Program-made: the position numbers and the translations under genes | Shown here: positions 1 through 6,906 of the stretch, piece after piece | Layout of the letters: each line of letters begins with the position of its first letter | Position numbering within the stretch: the first letter of the stretch is position 1 | The notes under the pieces: model-generated | What the model was told of the DNA's origin: nothing | What the model saw: the letters and a program-made list of their open reading frames with translations, nothing else | The model's database searches: none | NCBI RefSeq assembly: GCF_037992945.1 | Contig: NZ_CP150304.1 | Coordinates: forward strand, 1,553,501 to 1,617,500 | Source of the DNA: Peribacillus sp. FSL E2-0218 | GTDB taxonomy: Bacteria > Bacillota > Bacilli > Bacillales > DSM-1321 | Length of the DNA: 64,000 nucleotides | Direction: 5' to 3'

Positions 1-610
1 CGTATTGGTTACTGTGGGACGTCGTCCTAATACTGCCGAAATCGGTCTTGAGCAAGTCGGAATCAAAATGACGGATCGCGGTTTGATCGAAACGGATAAA
101 CAATGCCGTACAAGCGTGAAAAACATCTATGCGATCGGTGATATCGTTTCTGGACCTCAATTGGCTCATAAAGCTTCTTATGAAGGTAAAATTGCAGCCG
201 AAGCCATTGCTGGACATTCATCAGAAATCGACTACCTTGCCATTCCGGCTGTTGTATTCTCTGAACCGGAACTTGCATCTGTCGGCTATAATGAAAAAGA
301 AGCGAAGGAAGCTGGAATTGAAGCGCTTGCTTCCAAGTTCCCATTCGCTGCAAATGGACGTGCTCTATCTTTAAACAATACTGATGGATTTGTGAAGCTT
401 ATCACTCGCAAAGAAGATGGATTGGTTATTGGAGCACAAATCGCAGGGCCGAACGCATCTGATATGATCGCGGAACTTGGCTTGGCCATCGAAGCAGGAA
501 TGACTGCCGAAGATATCGCGATGACGATCCACGCGCACCCAACTTTAGGGGAAATTACAATGGAAGCTGCGGAAGTGGCCCTTGGAACTCCTATTCATAT
601 CATTAAGTAA
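1..610 (+). CDS. pdhD: Dihydrolipoyl dehydrogenase, C-terminal part (cut by window start)
   Basis: E3 flavoprotein shared by pyruvate and related 2-oxoacid dehydrogenase complexes; it reoxidises the lipoyl domain of E2 and reduces NAD+. The reading frame is open across the left edge, so the FAD-binding N-terminus with the redox disulphide lies outside. Visible are VGRRPNT, the second FAD-binding motif IYAIGDIV, and the dimerisation domain ending with HAHPTLGE, whose His-Glu pair is the catalytic dyad. Downstream order (deacetylase, SR1, speA) fits pdhD at the end of the pdhABCD operon. A strong terminator follows at once. Identification is confident; other Lpd paralogues are less likely given the neighbours. 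Confidence 0.93.
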   Translation, partial: VLVTVGRRPNTAEIGLEQVGIKMTDRGLIETDKQCRTSVKNIYAIGDIVSGPQLAHKASYEGKIAAEAIAGHSSEIDYLAIPAVVFSEPELASVGYNEKEAKEAGIEALASKFPFAANGRALSLNNTDGFVKLITRKEDGLVIGAQIAGPNASDMIAELGLAIEAGMTAEDIAMTIHAHPTLGEITMEAAEVALGTPIHIIK

Positions 611-624
611 TTTTATCCGATAGT

Positions 625-653
625 AGCGTGCTGCCCTTGCAGCACGCTTTTTT
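625..653 (+). terminator. Intrinsic terminator of pdhD
   Basis: A perfect 10-bp stem (625-634 with 639-648), a CCTT loop and a six-T run follow 15 nt after the pdhD stop codon. It should end the pdh operon transcript. The 240 bases beyond it, up to the next gene, show only a weaker hairpin near 745-775. Confidence 0.9.
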
Positions 654-891
654 CATTGGATTCGGCCATGAAAAAGGAATGTACCCGCCAATTCGAGATT
701 TTCTTTACACTATTTAAATGAAAAGGACAAAATGGGCATAAGCTATATAAAGGGCTTTTTACTTTTTTTCTCCAAAAGGTTTGAATATGGTAAAAGAGGA
801 TAAAAAATAAGATGGGCAATGTGCGAATATAAAGTTATTGCTCATGACATGAGTAGGCCTGATGTATTCATTTGAAAATGGGGTGGATCAC

Positions 892-1140
892 TTGAAAAAT
901 TATCTGGTAATCCTCTTTCAACTAATCGTATGGAGCGGCTATACACTGGTTGAATGGCTTTCTGTTAATGATCGGTTTGTCTTCAAGGTATTCATGTTTT
1001 TGGTCTTTTCATATTTGGCCATTTACATTGGTAAAATGATTTTGAAATCCAATAAGCGAACCATGCTTATAACTGTGATCAGCCTATTATGCTACGGGCT
1101 GTTACAAATCCTTTTGGAGACCTTAGTACCCGTTTATTGA
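892..1140 (+). CDS. Small membrane protein, unknown function
   Basis: 82 residues from a TTG start at 892, chosen because GGGTGG lies 5 nt upstream; an in-frame ATG at 862 has no good ribosome site. It has about three hydrophobic segments (roughly residues 4-22, 30-48 and 57-77) separated by short charged turns such as GKMILKSNKR. I do not recognise the family. The gene ends 44 nt before the polysaccharide deacetylase start with no terminator between, so the two are probably co-transcribed. B. subtilis carries slp rather than this pair at the equivalent place. Confidence 0.6.
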   Translation: MKNYLVILFQLIVWSGYTLVEWLSVNDRFVFKVFMFLVFSYLAIYIGKMILKSNKRTMLITVISLLCYGLLQILLETLVPVY

Positions 1141-1184
1141 ATTTTCGCAGGGCCTGCAAAGACACAAAAAAACACGGAGGTATC

Positions 1185-2012
1185 ATGTTCAACAAAGTTT
1201 TAGTTTTGTTAGCGAGTGTAGCCATTTTATTGATCGCTTGTACTGGCCAAGATCCCGATCACGCGGAAAAAGAAAAGAATAAAAGCGTGGAAACGGCAGC
1301 GTCCGTCCGAGATGAAAGCCAGCAAGAGAAAAAAGAACAAGAAGAATCACCCAAGACGAATGCGGAAGAGAAAGTTAAGGCAGAATACCGGGTCAATAAA
1401 GATACTTGGTCATTTGAACCGATAGGGGACGCAGATCCGAAGGTTGTCTTGTTGACATTTGATGATGCTCCTGATAAATATTCGCTAGAAATAGCCAAAA
1501 CCCTTCATCGGCTTAAGGTTCCAGCGATATTTTTCGTCAATGGCCATTTTCTTGAAAATGATGAAAATAAAGCGATGTTGAAAGAAATTCATGATCTAGG
1601 TTTTCCCATCGGCAACCATACATATTCCCATGTGAATTTAAAAGAATTGACCGAAAAGGAACAAGAGAGGGAAATCGTTAAACTGAATAATTTGGTTGAG
1701 GGCATTATCGGGGAACGCCCTAAGTATTTCAGGGCGCCGTTTGGTTCGAATACCGATCATTCAAGAAAAGTTGCTGAGGAAGAAAAAATGTTGGTGATGA
1801 ATTGGACATATGGATATGATTGGGAAAAGGAATATCAGGACAAAAAGGCCTTAACAGAAATCATGTTGAATAGTCCTTATTTAGGAAATGGTGCGAACCT
1901 TCTAATGCATGACCGAAAATGGACGAGTGAAGCGATTGAGGAGATCGTGAAAGGTTTTCAAAAGAAAGGCTATAAGATGCTTGATCCTGACTCGATTGAG
2001 ACACCTGCATGA
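1185..2012 (+). CDS. Polysaccharide deacetylase family lipoprotein (NodB homology)
   Basis: 275 residues. ATG at 1185 follows CGGAGG by 4 nt. A signal peptide of type II ends in the lipobox LIAC (Cys19), then a Lys/Glu-rich linker (about 20-75), so the enzyme should be anchored on the outer face of the membrane. The NodB domain shows all the usual motifs in order: TFDDAP (metal and base Asp pair), NHTYSH (metal His pair), RAPFG, the YDWE region and LLMHD. The likely role is metal-dependent deacetylation of cell-wall N-acetylated sugars (peptidoglycan or a secondary polymer). The exact substrate cannot be read from the sequence. Confidence 0.85.
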   Translation: MFNKVLVLLASVAILLIACTGQDPDHAEKEKNKSVETAASVRDESQQEKKEQEESPKTNAEEKVKAEYRVNKDTWSFEPIGDADPKVVLLTFDDAPDKYSLEIAKTLHRLKVPAIFFVNGHFLENDENKAMLKEIHDLGFPIGNHTYSHVNLKELTEKEQEREIVKLNNLVEGIIGERPKYFRAPFGSNTDHSRKVAEEEKMLVMNWTYGYDWEKEYQDKKALTEIMLNSPYLGNGANLLMHDRKWTSEAIEEIVKGFQKKGYKMLDPDSIETPA

Positions 2013-2042
2013 GCTGGCTTTCAGCTTTTGCAGGTTTTTTCA
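2003..2042 (+). terminator. Terminator of the deacetylase gene
   Basis: Outer stem ACCTGCA/TGCAGGT with an inner AGCTG/CAGCT hairpin, then six Ts. It starts within the last codons of the deacetylase gene and lies just before the end of the convergent DUF1885 gene. Confidence 0.75.
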
Positions 2043-2474
2043 TTTTCTTGGATAGAAGTACATCACGCGATTATTAAAGAGGTGAAGCTGCGCCTTTAAT
2101 TTTTTTGCGAGGAACTTGCATAATTCATTTGCTTTCCCTTTATCCCCGAAGGTTGCTGTTTCCGGAAGGGTGAATTGGATATAAGATTGGATTCGTTCCA
2201 GTCCGTCTTCATCCTTAATCACTTCCTGGTCTACACCGATCAAGATCATATGGTAACGATCTTCTTTGGCTTGGAGATATATGGCTTTGTCTTTCATTTT
2301 TTCAGGTTCCCTCATTTCATAAGGAAAAGCTTTCTTATCGTAGTCCCAATCCAGTTGCTTTCCTGTTTTTGCCGTGATCATTTGATAATAGGTCAGCAAT
2401 TCCTTTACATCCTCGATGGTAACGGTCGCTTTGACTGATTCGGGAACTAGCTTGATATACGCATTTTCTGCCAT
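2040..2474 (-). CDS. DUF1885 family protein
   Basis: 144 residues, MAENAYIKLVPES at the N-terminus. I recognise it as the DUF1885 family of small soluble Bacillaceae proteins of unknown function. The ATG at 2474 is preceded by AAGGGGG at good spacing. There is no signal peptide or membrane segment. The gene is convergent with the deacetylase gene and is transcribed alone, divergently from SR1. No function can be assigned from sequence. Confidence 0.75.
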   Translation of the reverse strand: MAENAYIKLVPESVKATVTIEDVKELLTYYQMITAKTGKQLDWDYDKKAFPYEMREPEKMKDKAIYLQAKEDRYHMILIGVDQEVIKDEDGLERIQSYIQFTLPETATFGDKGKANELCKFLAKKLKAQLHLFNNRVMYFYPRK

Positions 2475-2701
2475 TTGGATCCCCCTTATTCGATCAGTTT
2501 TACTATTATATTAGCATTTTTTGGTTGATTTATATACTTATCTATATGTATATTTAAAAGTAAAATTACTTCCCCCCTTTTTTTGGAAAGAAAGGGAGGG
2601 CGAATCTTTCAATGGTATAAACTGCTGCTCATGCGATGCTCATTGCTTTACCAGCAGGATTGGCATACCCGTATAAACATTCCCTGATCCAATAAAATGA
2701 T
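2475..2701. other. Intergenic stretch upstream of DUF1885 and SR1
   Basis: It holds the leader of the DUF1885 gene (minus-strand TATAAT near 2498-2503) and a C/T-rich then G/A-rich pair (about 2572-2602) that could fold back. I see no ORF here. The SR1 control region begins at 2702. Confidence 0.5.
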
Positions 2702-2712
2702 TATGTCATACT
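2702..2712 (+). promoter_or_regulatory. CcpN-type operator, distal copy
   Basis: TATGTCATACT matches the CcpN consensus as I recall it (TRTGHYATAYW) at all 11 positions. It lies just upstream of the -35 box of SR1. CcpN represses SR1, gapB and pckA in B. subtilis during glycolytic growth. Confidence 0.7.
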
Positions 2713-2719
2713 TTTTAGC

Positions 2720-2748
2720 TTGATATTATAAATGTGTTATATTATAAT
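2720..2748 (+). promoter_or_regulatory. SigA promoter of SR1
   Basis: TTGATA (2720-2725), exactly 17 bp, then TATAAT (2743-2748). The predicted start is near 2755, which gives a 55-nt leader before the SR1P start codon. Confidence 0.85.
2733..2743 (+). promoter_or_regulatory. CcpN-type operator, proximal copy
   Basis: TGTGTTATATT again fits TRTGHYATAYW at all 11 positions. It fills the spacer between -35 and -10. Its start is 31 bp from the start of the distal copy, about three helical turns, so both could be bound on one face of the DNA. Confidence 0.7.
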
Positions 2749-2752
2749 TCAT

Positions 2753-2766
2753 TTAAAGCGGTTACA
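2753..2766 (+). promoter_or_regulatory. cre-like site (CcpA) at the SR1 start
   Basis: TTAAAGCGGTTACA matches the cre pattern TGWAANCGNTTWCA at every defined position except the second. It covers the predicted transcription start, a position where CcpA binding would repress. Confidence 0.6.
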
Positions 2767-2809
2767 TTAATGGAATGTTGCATACAATATAGAGGAAGGG
2801 GTTGTAAAA

Positions 2810-2935
2810 ATGGGAACTATCGTATGTCAAACTTGCAATAGCACGATTGAACATTTTGAAGATGAAAAAGTAAGTGTACTTTATACACACAATCACAACT
2901 GCCAAAGCTGTGATACAGCTGCCTCTCAGGAATAA
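2810..2935 (+). CDS. sr1P: SR1P, GapA-binding small protein
   Basis: 41 residues beginning MGTIVCQTCNS, the conserved start of SR1P. A strong ribosome site (GAGGAAGGGG) precedes the ATG. Four cysteines form two CxxC pairs (Cys6/Cys9 and Cys31/Cys34), suggesting a metal-binding knuckle. In B. subtilis SR1P binds the glycolytic GAPDH GapA, stabilises its mRNA and promotes a GapA-RNase J1 interaction. The acidic stretch HFEDEKVSVLY is also characteristic. It is embedded in the SR1 RNA. Confidence 0.88.
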   Translation: MGTIVCQTCNSTIEHFEDEKVSVLYTHNHNCQSCDTAASQE

Positions 2936-2971
2936 TACCGAAAACCTTCGATGAGATTAATAGAATTCAAG

Positions 2972-3008
2972 AGTGCTCCACGACTTTATGGTCTGGAGCA
3001 CTTTTTTT
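2972..3008 (+). terminator. Terminator of SR1
   Basis: Nine-bp stem AGTGCTCCA/TGGAGCACT (2972-2980 with 2994-3002), extended inside by GAC/GTC, then seven Ts. Confidence 0.9.
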
Positions 3009-3052
3009 GAACAACCGATAGGCTGCTGCGCCATTTTAATGCTGACTATATG

Positions 3053-3085
3053 AAAAAAACCAGGGCGGTCACCCGCTCTGGTTTG
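3053..3085 (-). terminator. Terminator of speA
   Basis: Eleven-bp stem (3058-3068 with 3073-3083) with a 4-nt loop. Read on the minus strand it is followed by a run of seven Ts, and it lies just downstream of the speA stop. Confidence 0.85.
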
Positions 3086-3094
3086 TGTATGCAA

Positions 3095-4552
3095 TCAGTT
3101 CTTTATGATGCGTAAATATTTTATTTCTGGATCCTCTGGACCTTGAACAGGCAGGCCCGCCTCGATGTTTTTTTGGATATAACTGATATTATCTTCCGTA
3201 ATCAGTTCACCAGGAATAAAGATCGGGATGCCCGGCGGATATACCATGATGAATTCAGCACTGATTTTTCCGACGGATTCCTCGATCGGCACCACTACGG
3301 TTTCGGCATAAAATGCCTCCCTTGGCGATAGGGCAAGCGGTGGTGTATCAGGAAGGAGCACTTCGATTTTTTCATGTTCAGCCGCCATTTCCTTAAACTC
3401 ATCCGAAAGGTCCTTCAAGGCAGCGATCAGAAGATCCGCTTCCGTTTTGGAGTCTCCTGGTGTAATCAGGCAAAGGATATTATACAAATCGGAAAGCTCC
3501 ACTTCGATATTATGCTTCTCACGTAGCCATTTCTCGACGTCGTATCCGGTAATGTTCAATTCCTTGATGGAAATGATCAGTTTTGTAGGGTCATAGCTAA
3601 AGGCAGCCTTGCTTCCGAGAATTTCGCTGCCGACACAGTATAGATAAGGGATCTCATTTACGGCCTCCCTGATGTACCCTGCAAGATTGATGGCCTCTTC
3701 GATCATTTGCCTGCCTACGGTCGCCAGCTGCCTCCTAGCCGTGTCCAGGGAAGCTAGAAGGATGTAGGAGGTTGAGGTGGTAGTGAGCATGCTTAAAATC
3801 GCTTGAACTCGATTTGCGGAAACCAATCCATCTCTCACATTTAAAATCGAACTTCCTGTCAGCGAGCCACCAAGTTTATGGACACTCGTTGCGGCCATAT
3901 CCGCTCCAGCCTGCATGGCTGACATGGGCAAGTCCTCATGGAAGTGGATATGGACTCCGTGTGCTTCATCAACGAGGACAGGGATTTCGTAGGAATGGGC
4001 AATTTCGACGATTTTTTGCAAATCAGCTGAAATGCCGAAATAGGTAGGATTGATTACAAGCAATCCTTTTGCATCACTATGCTCTTTTAACGTTTTTTCA
4101 ACGGCATCTAGGGTGATACCGTGTGAAATGCCCAGATCTTTATCTATCTCAGGGTTGATGAAAACGGGAACGGCTCCGGAAAAGACAATCGCAGACATGA
4201 CGGATTTATGTACGTTCCTTGGTACGATGATTTTATCCCCAGGACCGCATACCGTCATGACCATCGTCATGATAGCTCCGCTTGTTCCTTGAACGGAAAA
4301 GAACGTGTGATCGGCCCCGAAAGCTTGGGCAGCCAGATCTTGTGCTTGTTTAATGATCCCTTTTGGCTGATGGAGATCATCGAGCGGAGCGATATTGATT
4401 AAATCTATGGATAATGCATTTTCTCCAATGAATTCACGGAAATCGGCGTCCATTCCTTTTCCTTTTTTATGACCTGGAATATGGAATTGAACGGGATTTT
4501 TTTTGGCATGCTGCAATAAGGCAGTGTATAAGGGTGTTTCATTCTGTGACAA
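3095..4552 (-). CDS. speA: Arginine decarboxylase (Orn/Lys/Arg decarboxylase class I)
   Basis: PLP enzyme converting arginine to agmatine, first step of polyamine synthesis in Bacillus. 485 residues from a TTG start at 4552; this gives LSQNETPLYTALL, aligned with the start of B. subtilis SpeA (about 490 aa), with AAAAGGGG upstream. The frame remains open for 42 more codons to an ATG at 4678 but that extension is unlike the family. Key features are HIPGHKKG near the N-terminus, DEAHG, and TSVHKLGGS with the PLP-binding Lys. It sits beside SR1, which links to arginine metabolism. Confidence 0.92.
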   Translation of the reverse strand: MSQNETPLYTALLQHAKKNPVQFHIPGHKKGKGMDADFREFIGENALSIDLINIAPLDDLHQPKGIIKQAQDLAAQAFGADHTFFSVQGTSGAIMTMVMTVCGPGDKIIVPRNVHKSVMSAIVFSGAVPVFINPEIDKDLGISHGITLDAVEKTLKEHSDAKGLLVINPTYFGISADLQKIVEIAHSYEIPVLVDEAHGVHIHFHEDLPMSAMQAGADMAATSVHKLGGSLTGSSILNVRDGLVSANRVQAILSMLTTTSTSYILLASLDTARRQLATVGRQMIEEAINLAGYIREAVNEIPYLYCVGSEILGSKAAFSYDPTKLIISIKELNITGYDVEKWLREKHNIEVELSDLYNILCLITPGDSKTEADLLIAALKDLSDEFKEMAAEHEKIEVLLPDTPPLALSPREAFYAETVVVPIEESVGKISAEFIMVYPPGIPIFIPGELITEDNISYIQKNIEAGLPVQGPEDPEIKYLRIIKN

Positions 4553-4915
4553 TTCTTTGTGGCCCCTTTTCAATATAGTAGGTACAAATATGGGGGAGAA
4601 AGACTCCCTTTCTATAATGATCGAATGTTTCTCCGATTTTGCAACCATATGAATGGTCAGGTAGCTATGGAAAAACATAAAACAAATGAATTATAGCACG
4701 TCTTATAATAAATGCCTAGCATGAGTTTACCGTTCTGACATGAAAAATCATCTTGTTCCTCGAATGACCGGGGAAGAAATAATCGCGAATATCGTTAATG
4801 AACCAGTCTTTCCCATGAAGCTGGATTGTGTCGAATGTAAAAATTGAATGGTTAAACAATATTTGCCATAATGAACATGTACGTTCATATCATACATAAA
4901 AAGGGAGTGGGGAGT
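4553..4915. other. Divergent speA / nitronate monooxygenase intergenic region
   Basis: About 360 bases, of which 126 are the open but probably untranslated extension ahead of speA. A minus-strand TATAAT-like -10 occurs near 4690-4695, compatible with a speA start there and a long leader. No hairpin with a T-run and no convincing operator was found. Confidence 0.4.
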
Positions 4916-5875
4916 TTGAATTGGAAGACGCGTGTGACAGATTTGCTAGGAATACAATACCCGATTGTACAAGGAGGGTTGGCTCATTTAGCTTATGCGG
5001 AACTGGCAGCGGCCGTTTCAAATGCAGGGGGGCTGGGGCAGGTAACGGCGATGTCCTTGGACAGCCCAAAGCAATTGGTCGATGAAATAAGGAGAACGAA
5101 GGAATTGACCGATAAACCGTTTGGCGTGAATTTTGCAATTGGGCAGCATGGAAGACCTTATGAGCATATGCTTGAAGCAGCCATGGAGCAAGGAATTGCA
5201 GCTGTTTCCGTAACGGGCGGCAACCCTGGGCCCTTTCTTGATTGCGTCAAGGACACTTCGGTGAAAAAACTTGTGCTTGTTGCAGCGACAAGGCAAGCGG
5301 TGAAGGCGGAACAGCTTGGTGCAGATGCAGTTATGGTGGTTGGCCAGGAGGGGGGCGGACATTTAGGACGGACGGATATCGGTACCGCTGTTTTGATTCC
5401 TCAAGTTGTGGATGCCGTGAAGATTCCGGTCATTGCTTCTGGCGGCTTTGGTGATGGACGAGGTTTGATGGCAGCGATGGCACTTGGGGCGGAAGGGATC
5501 GAGATGGGAACCAGGTTCATTGCAGTCAAGGAGTGTATACATGCACATGAATTATATAAAAAAGCCTTGGTTTCCGGTACGGAAAATGATACCGTTGTCA
5601 TTAAGCGGTCCATCGGTGCACCGGCCCGGGTGATAGCAAATGGTTGGACGAGTAAAATTCTTGAAATTGAAAAAGAAAACGGTGGATATGAGCAATTGAA
5701 GGATTACATAAGCGGAAAAGCGAATCAGCGCTATATCCATGATGGTATGGAAGAAGAAGGATATGCTTGGGCAGGACAAGTGATGGGTCTGATCCATGAT
5801 GTTCCGGCGACAGCTGAGCTGTTCAGCCGGATCATCGGCCAAGCTGAGGAAATTCGCTCGAAATGGGCATACTGA
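4916..5875 (+). CDS. Nitronate monooxygenase / FabK-like flavoprotein (2-nitropropane dioxygenase family)
   Basis: 319 residues with a TIM-barrel FMN fold. TTG at 4916 follows GGGAGTGGGGAG; the ATG at 4871 would add 15 residues with no ribosome site. Motifs: QGGLAHLA near the N-terminus, GGLGQVTA, the GQEGGGHLGR turn and the phosphate-binding ASGGFGDGRG followed by GAEGIEMGTRF. The family holds nitronate monooxygenases that detoxify propionate 3-nitronate, and FabK enoyl-ACP reductases; these are hard to separate by eye. Being a single gene away from fatty-acid genes, nitronate monooxygenase is the safer call. Confidence 0.8.
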   Translation: MNWKTRVTDLLGIQYPIVQGGLAHLAYAELAAAVSNAGGLGQVTAMSLDSPKQLVDEIRRTKELTDKPFGVNFAIGQHGRPYEHMLEAAMEQGIAAVSVTGGNPGPFLDCVKDTSVKKLVLVAATRQAVKAEQLGADAVMVVGQEGGGHLGRTDIGTAVLIPQVVDAVKIPVIASGGFGDGRGLMAAMALGAEGIEMGTRFIAVKECIHAHELYKKALVSGTENDTVVIKRSIGAPARVIANGWTSKILEIEKENGGYEQLKDYISGKANQRYIHDGMEEEGYAWAGQVMGLIHDVPATAELFSRIIGQAEEIRSKWAY

Positions 5876-5934
5876 AGGTGGATGGTCTCCCCCGACAACA
5901 TGAAAAAACGATCTAGAAGGAGCGTGTTTAAGGT

Positions 5935-6207
5935 ATGGATTATCAGTATCCAATGGACCTTGATTGGTCAACGGACGAAATAGTCGATGTAATTAAATTT
6001 TTCGAAGCGGTGGAAAAAGCTTATGAGAGCAAAATCCAGAAGGAAGCGTTCATGAAGGCTTACCGAAGATTCAAGGCAATCGTTCCAGGTAAGGCGGATG
6101 AAAAGAACTATACGGATGAGTTCGAGGCGGTCAGTACCTATTCTGCGTATCAAGTCATTAAGAAGGCTAAGGGACTTGAGGACGGCGACTGGGTTAAAAT
6201 GAAATAA
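5935..6207 (+). CDS. yktA: UPF0223 protein YktA
   Basis: 90 residues, start MDYQYPMDLDWSTDE, which I recognise as the YktA/UPF0223 family. It is a small, soluble, mostly helical protein of unknown function, conserved in Bacillales. The ATG follows AGAAGGAGCG at a slightly long distance. In B. subtilis yktA and yktB are neighbours; here the whole trp operon lies between them. Confidence 0.88.
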   Translation: MDYQYPMDLDWSTDEIVDVIKFFEAVEKAYESKIQKEAFMKAYRRFKAIVPGKADEKNYTDEFEAVSTYSAYQVIKKAKGLEDGDWVKMK

Positions 6208-6223
6208 TAATTTGAAAACTTTA

Positions 6224-6252
6224 TTGACTTACTGAAAAGATTGTTTTAACAT
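6224..6252 (+). promoter_or_regulatory. SigA promoter of the trp operon
   Basis: TTGACT (6224-6229), 17 bp, TAACAT (6247-6252). It is placed directly upstream of the first T-box and is the only good promoter seen before trpE. Confidence 0.7.
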
Positions 6253-6258
6253 AATAAC

Positions 6259-6521
6259 CAAGAAAAAGATAAAGGCAGTGACGAAGAAAAGTACCTTAAT
6301 GCAGTTCCGCAGAGAGCCAGTGGTTGCTGAAAACTGGTGAACGAATTTAAGCGAATGGACTTCCGAGCCCCAAACCGAAACGGATGGACGGAGTAGGCTT
6401 TGGCGATTATCTCATCGTTAATGGAGATAGGCATGGAATGAATCATGCCGTAAAGTGAGCTAATTTAGCTAATTAAGGTGGTACCACGGGTTCCTCGTCC
6501 TTTGGATGAAGGGCCTTTTTG
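6259..6521 (+). promoter_or_regulatory. T-box leader 1, tryptophan specific
   Basis: Complete T-box riboswitch. Stem I shows the AGAGAG element (6311-6316) and, on its 3' side, GAATGGACTT with the specifier TGG (Trp) at 6356-6358. The T-box sequence AAGGTGGTACCACGGG spans 6475-6490 and is followed by a terminator hairpin (GTCCTT 6497-6502 with AAGGGC 6509-6514, then five Ts). Uncharged tRNA-Trp should favour the antiterminator and allow read-through. Confidence 0.93.
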
Positions 6522-6574
6522 CGTTTTTTCGAAAAAATGATACTTAAATCTATGATTAAGAGTAGTAATCTTTT

Positions 6575-6808
6575 TAGATTCGTCACAGAGAGCCGGCATA
6601 GGTGGAAACCGGTACGATATAAAAGGATGAATGGACTTATGAGTGGTTTCTTGAAATAAGTAGGGAAACCCGGCTTCCTCCGTTAAAGGGTTTGGCAGGA
6701 AATATTTCCTGCTTGAGAGGGAAAAATGATTTATTTTTCCAACTTGAGGTGGCACCGCGGTATCCCGTCCTCTGCAGACACATTTTTGTGTTTGCAGGGG
6801 ATTTTTTT
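6575..6808 (+). promoter_or_regulatory. T-box leader 2, tryptophan specific
   Basis: A second complete T-box directly downstream: AGAGAG at 6587-6592, specifier loop GAATGGACTT with TGG at 6632-6634, T-box GAGGTGGCACCGCGGT at 6746-6761, and a terminator built from CCTCTGCAGACACA and its partner near 6787-6800, followed by seven Ts. The two leaders in series should give a tight, AND-like response to tRNA-Trp charging before trpE is transcribed. Confidence 0.93.
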
Positions 6809-6906
6809 GTGGATTTTAATTCGGTTGAGGCAGAAGCGCCATATACCCAAAAAGGGCACGGCAATCGAGTTCACATGATCGAATAAGAATTTGGAGGGGA
6901 TTTTTG

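Larger units (their letters stand above)
2755..3008 (+). ncRNA. sr1: SR1 dual-function regulatory RNA
   Basis: Transcript of about 254 nt from the promoter at 2720-2748 to the terminator at 2972-3008. It carries the SR1P reading frame and sits between pdhD and speA, the known place of SR1 in B. subtilis. There, SR1 base-pairs with ahrC mRNA (arginine catabolism activator) and also encodes SR1P. Family identity rests on the encoded peptide, position and CcpN-type operators. The antisense function toward ahrC cannot be judged from this window. Confidence 0.82.

Noticed and set aside
6208..6906. TRAP-type attenuator before trpE
   Set aside because: No regular (G/T)AG repeats; the two T-boxes explain the leader fully.
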